This document shows, one piece after another, positions 31,801-43,724 of a DNA stretch of 43,724 nt. Both the position numbers and the translations under genes were made by a program. Positions within the stretch are counted from its first letter, which is position 1. The number at the start of each line of letters is the position of its first letter. This DNA comes from Scenedesmus sp. ARA3. Lineage: Eukaryota; Chlorophyta; Chlorophyceae; Sphaeropleales; Scenedesmaceae. The notes below the pieces were generated by a model. The model was not told where the DNA came from. It saw only the letters and a list, made by a program, of their open reading frames with translations, and searched no databases. Location: NCBI GenBank assembly GCA_004335835.1, contig RWJK01001267.1, positions 1 through 43,724 on the forward strand, given 5' to 3'.

Positions 31801-33879
31801 GCTGTGTACGTGTGCAGCTGTGCCGGAGCACAGGCAGGTGCAGCCGTTATATTCTGGGTGTGCTGTCCTGAACAAGAGATGCATGTGTCAGGCGCGGCGA
31901 TGATGATATTGCTGCTGCTGCTCCTGCTGCTGCTGCTGCTGCTCCTGCTGCTGCTGCTCCTGCTGCTGGACATCTGTATCCTGCAGGCGAAGTTCCGCCA
32001 CTTTGGCAAGGTTGATGCAGCCAAGTACAGCCAATTGTGGCGCCTGCAGCAGCAGGAGGCATGCGGCCTGGTGCGGCAGCTGCTGGCAGCAGACAGGGTG
32101 ATACACGAGCAGCAGCTGGGCTGGCGGTGGGCTGCGCCAGATGAAGGCATCTTTGTGTCACCCCACGATGTGGCAGCACACACAGGCGCAGCAGCACCAG
32201 GCGCTGCTGCGGCAGCAGCAGGTGTGGAGACCTTGACGATCAGTGCGGCAGGGGCAGCTGGCGATGATCAGGACGGCGAGCAGGAGCAGCAGCAGGATGA
32301 GCATCAGCATCAGCAGCATTCTGAGGCGGGGGCTAGGGTTTCTCAGGATGGCGCAGCCAGCGCCAGGAGCAGGAGCAGCAGCGGCAGCAGTCCAGGAGGC
32401 GCATCTAGGCATCACAACGGCGCTGCAGAGGTGAGCAGAGGCGTGATGTGTAATCAACAGGCACTGCATGCAGCAGAAGGCAGCTCACACATGCAGCTGT
32501 TCAACAATCTGCTTGCCAGTGCTGTCGCTGATGCTTCAACCCCTTGTTCACCTTGTCGTTGACTTGTGACACTTGCGATGGCTGGATGTTCGTCGTGCTG
32601 CAGGTTGCGCAGCGCCTGTCAGACCCCAGCTACTACGGCGCGCTGTGCCTGCTGGTAGATGAGGCTGGCTTCCTCATAGACGCTAAAGCAGCAGCGCTCA
32701 TCGCGCAGCTGCCGCCCAGTGAGGGCCAGCTGGTGGCTGCAGAGGCCATCGTGCGCAGCCTGGGCGTGTCTGACGGCCCTGCCTTTGATGCGCTGATGGA
32801 TGCACTGAGTGCGGATGGCGGGGCTGGCGCAGCAGACAGAGCTACACCGAGCTTGTCAGGTGAGGGGCAGCTCAGCACTTGGCGACTTGCGTGTGCCAAT
32901 TGCTTGCCAGAAAGAGGGTATTGAGGCTGTTTTTGTTGTGACGTTGGGCCTTCAAGGGCCCGGCAGACAGAGCTGCGCTGAGCCTGTCAGGTGAGGACTT
33001 GATGCCTGCCGATTGACATATGTATACATCAATGCGAGGGCATGGTGATGGAGCTGTGTCACAGCTGGCCTGCCGCTGCCCAGCTGGCAAACAGCTGGAC
33101 TACTGGCCACCAGGTGCATGTGGCTGTGCCATTCTTGACATATCGTCCTGTTCAACAGCTGCAAGTTGCACGGACTCCCAGTGTTATTACTGCTCCTGCT
33201 GCTTGCTGCTGCAGGGGCCGCGACGCCGCCGCCTCTGCTGGTGCACCCCGACGAGGCGCTGCTGCGCCTGAAGCAGTTTGTGGAGGCAGAGGCAGGCATT
33301 GCGCAGCACCCTGCTGGTGCTGCAGCAGCAGCTGGCGGCAGCCAAACGGCAGCAGCAACGCTGAGCGCTTCACCCAGCAGCACGATGCGGCCTAGCCTTG
33401 GTGGAGCATTGGCTGCAGGCTTGATGGGTGCTGGTGCCTTCAAGGGCCAGGTGCGCACCCTGGCCAGCTATTTGCAGCAGCAGGTCATCTTTTCGTACAG
33501 AGTGCTGTGGAGTATATGTACTGCCATGTTTGTACCAAGGGATGGCAGTTACAAAGCACAACAATTGCATAAACTGTTGGACTCGGCGTGCCGCTGCTGT
33601 CGTGCGTGGCTGCAGGTGGTGAGCATGCGCGCAGCAGAGAAGGAGAAGAAGTACTGGGAGCGCCTCACAAAGGCAGTGAGCGACAAGGAGATGCGTGTGT
33701 GGAACAGGCTGGAAGGGCAGCTGGGCAGCTACCATGGGCTGCTGCTGCGGCGCAGCGAAGGCCTGGCAGCGATCGCCAGCCTGCAGCAGCAGAATGACGA
33801 GCTGCGCATGCTGCTGAACCAGTACCTGTCCAGCAAGATCAATGCAGAGCTGAAGGTGCCACCGACAGCTGTGCTGTAG
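28819..33879 (+). CDS. DRC1: Dynein regulatory complex subunit 1 (DRC1 / CCDC164)
   Basis: Coiled-coil scaffold of the nexin-dynein regulatory complex linking outer doublets of motile flagella (PF3 in Chlamydomonas). Eleven exons close in frame: 28819-29059, 29340-29515, 29818-29995, 30406-30569, 30832-31007, 31241-31356, 31590-31756, 31987-32430, 32604-32859, 33215-33450 and 33616-33879, giving 805 residues. Diagnostic stretches are EARIAARRKRIQEKLAAI, ERAELLASNRKEV, EQHLETMRATYQLNAEKLEYNY, NQQKRKLSRQHDVL, TDEYKRITEQFKDLQ, KFRHFGKVD and the C-terminal LQQQNDELRMLLNQYLSSK. A low-complexity Ala/Gln/Ser insert lies in exon 8, which makes the protein longer than the human one. The start at 28819 gives an 80-codon first exon in the correct phase; the N-terminal hydrophobic stretch is unusual and an upstream or spliced start is possible. 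Presence implies a flagellated life stage. Confidence 0.95.
30225..30320 (+). repeat. Copy of DRC1 exon 4 start with acceptor
   Basis: GCGCAG|ACACCCGCTCCGTGCTCAAGGGCAAG near 30290 repeats the true exon 4 start at 30406 (GCGAAG|ACATCCGCTCC...). The pyrimidine-rich upstream part (CTGCCTTGCCTGC) repeats too. The copy's acceptor is the more canonical of the two, but its frame ends soon after. Confidence 0.9.
32960..33000 (+). repeat. Copy of DRC1 exon 9 end with donor
   Basis: GCAGACAGAGCTRCRCYGAGC(C/T)TGTCAG followed by GTGAGG is present at the real exon end (32859) and again ending at 32992. The copy is downstream. Confidence 0.9.
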
Positions 33880-34621
33880 GCGTTGGTTGGGGTGTGGGGT
33901 CGTTCTATGTGGCATGCATCTCTTACATGCAACTAACCATCACAAGACCAGGATTTCGGGATCAGTGCTGTCATTGGCAGGTCCCATACGACACCTTTAA
34001 TCGCTTTGGTGATTGTCACGAACGGCGAACGCACGATGGTAGGTTGTGCTGGCATTGGCAGAGTTAGGAACCAGGTCAAGGAACACAATTGTACTGCAGC
34101 TAGGTGTACTGCTGCTGCCAGCTGTGTGGCCAAGGACATCTGCATGCAGCAGTACGTAAGTTGAATGACACACGTTTGGGTCGATTTTTGGTGGTGAATG
34201 ACAATGAGGGTGCCAGCAGTGCGCCTCGGGAAGCACACGCTGCCTGATAGCTGGTCAACTGTTTGCTGCGACAGGAACTGTGACTAAGCACGTGCGTAGG
34301 CCCTTCGCATTCAACCTCAGCAACATTTATGAGTCTGATCCATTAAAATTTATACGAGCGTATAATGACGCGAAACGTTGCCCCCGACCATGGTAGAAAG
34401 TGGCACTTAGACGCCAGCTCAGCCTCGTCATTGTGTTCCTTCAAGCCCTGAACGCCCGCTACGCGCGAGTGCTCCACAGCCAATTCCCCAGATCAGGATT
34501 GACCAGCAGCTGCATCAGGCACCATACAAAGGAGAAGCCCCAGATCTGCTTAAACGTGCACACTGCTCCCAGACGAGGCGTGCTTGTGTTCAGTCCCTGC
34601 TGCTCCTGATCACCCAACACA
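33880..34621. promoter_or_regulatory. DRC1-VDAC intergenic region with TATA-like palindrome
   Basis: No coding region is seen. AAAATT followed by the perfect palindrome TATACGAGCGTATA (34351-34364) lies about 260 nt upstream of the VDAC ATG and is the only AT-rich block, so it is a candidate core promoter. Confidence 0.4.
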
Positions 34622-36511
34622 ATGGCTGTTGCAATCAGCGATATTGGCAAGGAGGTTCGCAGCATCCTGTATGGTGCCAAGGACGGCGTGTTCCAGTATG
34701 ACCAGAAGCTCTCCTACTCCACTCGCACAGCAGATGGCGTGCAGCTGGTGCTGAACGCAATCCGCAAGGACGAGAAGGCGGATCTGAGCCTGCGCACCGT
34801 GTACAACTATGGCAACTACGGCCTCAATGCCACCTTCACCACCTCTGACAAGGTGCATGTGCTGGCAAGCGTGGATAAGATCGCCCCGGGCGTCAAGGTG
34901 TCGCTGTCCGCTACCCTTCCGGACAAGGAGTCCGGGAAGCTGCTTGTGGACTACATCAACCAGGTGGGCGAGCAGCAGGGACTGCTGCAGCAGGGACACC
35001 GCTGCTGCTGTTGCAGTTGATGCTGTTGATCCTGCTGCTGTGCAGCAGCTGGGGCCAAGTATCGTATGCAGGCACGTGTGAGCAGGGGTTGCCTGGGATC
35101 CCTGCAAGCAGCAAGCATTTGCTGTTCAGCAGGCAGCTGCTGAGTTGAAGCGGCTGGATCTGTGCTGGCTCGCTGTGTACTGCTCTGGGGCATCCTGTAA
35201 TGCAGAATATTCTTGCATTGCTGCTGCTGAGCCGAAGCTACCTGTGCCAGCTGTTCACCAAAGAGAGGTTCAAGGATGCTTGGCATGTACAGATCAGCTT
35301 ATGGCTTGTATGGGTGTGGCGCATGTGCTGCAAAGCACGTTCGTGGGCCAAACAGGAGCAGCAGCAGCAGCAGGCGATCTGCCCGGCATTTCTCACTCCA
35401 GTACGAAAGTTTCAGGTGGCACAGACACCCGGGCTCTGCAACCACTCGCCTGCTGTGTACCTGTTCTGCGCCCTGACACCTCTGCTGCTCTGCAATGCTG
35501 CTGCTGCCCTCAACACCTGTCGCAAACGTAACAACATAACAACAGCACGTGCACCTGAAGACCAGCGTGGGTATGACCACACAGCCCAAGGTCACGCTGT
35601 CTGCTGCATCCGGCTACAAGAACCTTGTGTTCGGCGGAGAGGTGGCTTACAGCACTGAGAAGTCCGCTGTCAGCAACTACGGCCTGGCGCTGGGCCTGCA
35701 CGCGGGAGACAGCCAGCTGGCAGTGCACCTGCAGGTAGGTTTTGGCATTGGGGTTTGGGGTTTGGGGTTGTGACGTGCATTGATCCTGACACGGCCAGCT
35801 GGCGGTGCACCTGCAGGTAGGGGTGACTAATTTGCCCTCTGTTGGACAGCGCACAATGCGCTGTTCATCTGCATAGCCACAACTCTGTCCCCGCTGAGTG
35901 GATGCTGGCTGGATCACTGCTACAGAGTCAGCTACAGCCTGTATAATTTCCACTACCGTACATGCTTTCTTTTTGCTTGCAGGACAAGCTGGAGACGCTG
36001 AAGTTCATGGCAGCGCACAACGTGAGCAAGGACAAGATGCTGGCGGCTGAGATCACCCGCCCCGTGGCTGGCGGTGACGTGACCTTCCACCTGGGCATTG
36101 CACGCCGCATGGAGAACGGCGCACTGCTCAAGACCAAGGTGGGTGCTGTACAATCAGCGCGAGCTTGTTTGTGGTTTTGGCCCCGATTAGTCTAAGGGTC
36201 GTCTGGCAAGGTGTGCATGGTGTGGTTTGGTACGTGCGCTGCTTTCAATGGGTACGCTTGTAGCGTTGTTTGTGGATGCTTTGTCCTGTGAGCACCACCT
36301 TCTGTTCACTGTGCTATGTTCTCTGCACTGACACTGTTACTTTTGCTGCTGCTGCTACCAACTCACGCAGGTGGACCACAAGGGTACTCTGTCTGCTCTG
36401 TACGAGCAGCGCCTGGCAACCGGCGAGAGGTTTGTGCTGTCCACTCAGCTGGACACCCTCAACATTGGCGGCAAGGCCCCCAAGGTCGGATTCGCCCTGG
36501 ACCTGGCCTAA
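34622..36511 (+). CDS. VDAC: VDAC, mitochondrial outer-membrane porin
   Basis: A 19-strand beta-barrel anion channel that passes ATP, ADP and small metabolites across the outer mitochondrial membrane. Four exons, all phase 0: 34622-34963, 35546-35734, 35983-36138 and 36371-36511, giving 275 residues, the standard porin length. The N-terminus (ISDIGKEVRSILYGAKDG) gives the amphipathic helix, and alternating strands follow throughout (for example KVHVLASVDK, KVSLSATLPD, GVGxT-like TSVGMTTQPKVTLSA). The C-terminus KAPKVGFALDLA fits the final strand. Intron 1 (582 nt) holds nothing recognised. Exon 2 end and the 3' end each have one downstream copy. Confidence 0.94.
35744..35772 (+). repeat. G-rich TTTGGGG repeat in VDAC intron 2
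   Basis: Three to four units of TTTGGGG follow the exon 2 donor by about 10 nt. Four G-runs of four could form a G-quadruplex in the nascent RNA near the donor. Confidence 0.8.
35786..35826 (+). repeat. Copy of VDAC exon 2 end with donor
   Basis: CCAGCTGGCGGTGCACCTGCAG followed by GTAGGGG repeats the exon end at 35713-35740. It lies 85 nt downstream. Confidence 0.93.
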
Positions 36512-36559
36512 GCAGCTGCGGCAGCAGCAGCAGCAGCCAAGGTGGGCAGCGGCAGCAGC

Positions 36560-36650
36560 CAAGGTGTGATTGCGCATCGGCGGCAACGCCTCTAAGGTTG
36601 GCTTTGCCTCGGACCTGTCCTAAGCAGCAGCAGCAGCAGCAGCCGGGGGT
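36560..36650 (+). repeat. Copy of VDAC 3' end including stop codon
   Basis: CATCGGCGGCAACGCC...AAGGT(T/C)GG(C)TT followed by a CTAAGCAGC stop region and a CAG run repeats the last about 15 codons (real stop 36509-36511). Its upstream part is frame-broken. Confidence 0.93.
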
Positions 36651-37970
36651 ACAACAGGGCAGCGTGCTGCGGCGTCCAGGTTGCTGCAGCCAGCAGCATG
36701 CAGCGTGGTGTGGTGCTGCAGCGGCAAGGAACTGGCTGCTGGCGCTGGTTCATGGTTAGCGGGTTTGCAAGATGCTTTGTTGACAATGAAGAGCAGGTGG
36801 CATTGCAACGCATGCTAATGCATGCATGCTTGCCCCGCGTGTTGGCAGCTGCTGTGTGGGTGGTCACGCACTTTCATATGTTTACAACAGGGTGCTGGCT
36901 GCAGCGTTGTGGCGTTTGCGGCTACAGCGAGTTGCATCTATCCTGGTGTTGCAGGTGTTGGCGTTGCTGACAGGTTGCGTTTTGTTTTGTGCTGCATGAT
37001 GCATATCTTGTTCATGCATCTGCAATGTTCTCAGACCTGCAGCCACAGCTGTAGTTGTCAGGTGGGCATACTCTACCTGTTCTGGGCTCATACTTGACTT
37101 GCATCTCATTCTTAACGGACTAAAGCACACGTGACTATTCAGACGTACAGTGCGAACCGCAACTGTAACCTTGCGAGTGCGATGGAAGTTGTGTTTTAGG
37201 TCAAGCAAGTGGCTGCGGTGCCGCAGCACAACGTTCACCCCTGAGGAGTAGGGTGACCCTACTAGTAGTGCTTGAAAATTGAAGCGAGAATGGAGCCTCT
37301 GGGCAAGTAGTCTGCATGACGTTACGGTACCTAACCCACTCAGCACAGGAGTAGGAACCCCAAACAAGCCCGTGGGTACACTCTGGAGGCCATCGCTGCG
37401 CGGATAGAGGTGTCCTATGGTACCTTTGTAATTACTTAAGACCGGCAAAACACGCTTCCGGCGGCCAAAATCACCAGATAATCGGCTTTGCCTGGGATCC
37501 TCTAATTACGTATGCCTGACCTTAAGGTAAAAATTGCACTTTGCACCCACTGCACCAGAGCGGCCAGCACTGTGCTCCCCACGCAACACCCACAGCTGAG
37601 GGAGCTCCCAAGACACCACAACATACCCCATTCACCCCAGAATCACACCAGCGTTTCCTCAAGCGGTCCGAACTATATGCCACTCCCTCGCCTCTCCCCA
37701 AAGCAAACGTGCGCATGCGCCTCTCAAGCTGCCTCAAACTGTTGCCCTGCTGCGCCGGAGGCTTGCAGATTAGCACAGCAGCACTGGTTATGCTGCCTAA
37801 TGCAGCCTGCACAGCAAACGGCGCGTGCCAGCACTTCATGCCTGTGCATGCTTTGCTGCTCATTCCTCACACTCCAATCCCAGACTTGCAGCGTCCCCAA
37901 TCCGACTCTCTGCTTGCCCCAGCGACCACAATCCCGGCCAATGTCCTTCGAAGGACTCTAGCTGGCTGTG
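36651..37970. other. Convergent 3' flanks of VDAC and the Ca2+-ATPase
   Basis: No gene is supported. TGTAA at about 37164 could end the VDAC transcript. From about 37120 to 37500 the sequence loses CTG repeats and looks compositionally different from its surroundings; I do not recognise it. Confidence 0.45.
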
Positions 37971-43676
<5,706 letters not shown>

Positions 43677-43724
43677 CTGATATACCCAAACACCCAAAAT
43701 ACTTCAAATAATACCTGTGGCCAG

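Noticed and set aside
31910..31975. Poly-Leu membrane segment in DRC1
   Set aside because: It is an intronic CTG/CTC tract before the exon 8 acceptor; phases close only if it is spliced out.
35744..35772. Interstitial telomere
   Set aside because: Only three to four TTTGGGG units, unlike the chlorophyte TTTTAGGG or plant TTTAGGG repeat.

Overview
The window looks like nuclear DNA of a green alga, probably a chlorophyte of the Sphaeropleales or Chlamydomonadales type. The coding exons are GC-rich, almost every gene is split into many short exons, and CTG/CAG microsatellites are dense. The gene set fits: a plant-type alpha-amylase, a plant-type ER Ca2+-ATPase and the flagellar protein DRC1. 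The species assignment is inference; no marker gene is present. All exon maps were made by eye and accepted only where reading frame and splice phase closed from exon to exon.

Layout. (1) 113-2763 +, 3' half of an alpha-amylase. (2) 4923-6622 +, small MAPEG-like membrane protein. (3) 8061-9679 -, secreted SGNH/GDSL hydrolase. (4) 11275-16102 -, VPS37 (ESCRT-I). (5) 16705-19687 +, RING-CH (MARCH-type) membrane E3 ligase, head-to-head with VPS37. (6) 21505-24399 +, an uncut 964-residue predicted glycoprotein with C-terminal membrane helices, unrecognised. (7) 25638-28437 -, quinolinate phosphoribosyltransferase. (8) 28819-33879 +, DRC1, head-to-head with QPT. (9) 34622-36511 +, mitochondrial porin VDAC. 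(10) 37971-43676 -, 3' part of an ER-type Ca2+-ATPase running off the right edge. The neighbours do not form one pathway; this is ordinary eukaryotic gene order with two possible shared promoters.

The striking signal is architectural. In eight of the nine spliced genes the introns and 3' flanks hold tandem, partly decayed copies of the neighbouring exon edge together with its splice site. They obey a polarity rule: copies of an exon start (acceptor plus first codons) lie upstream of the real exon, and copies of an exon end (last codons plus donor, or stop codon plus 3' flank) lie downstream of it. Copy numbers run from one to about seven extra. CTG tracts often sit between copies and directly before acceptors. 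Most copies are broken, but two keep intact splice sites and compatible phase: a second 85-nt exon of the Ca2+-ATPase (a mutually exclusive pair by frame) and a 111-nt in-frame repeat of a VPS37 exon. The uncut gene (6) shows none of this. I consider this splice-junction duplication the most interesting candidate for an undescribed process here. Two 50-N gaps fall inside such arrays, so some copy numbers may be assembly-affected.
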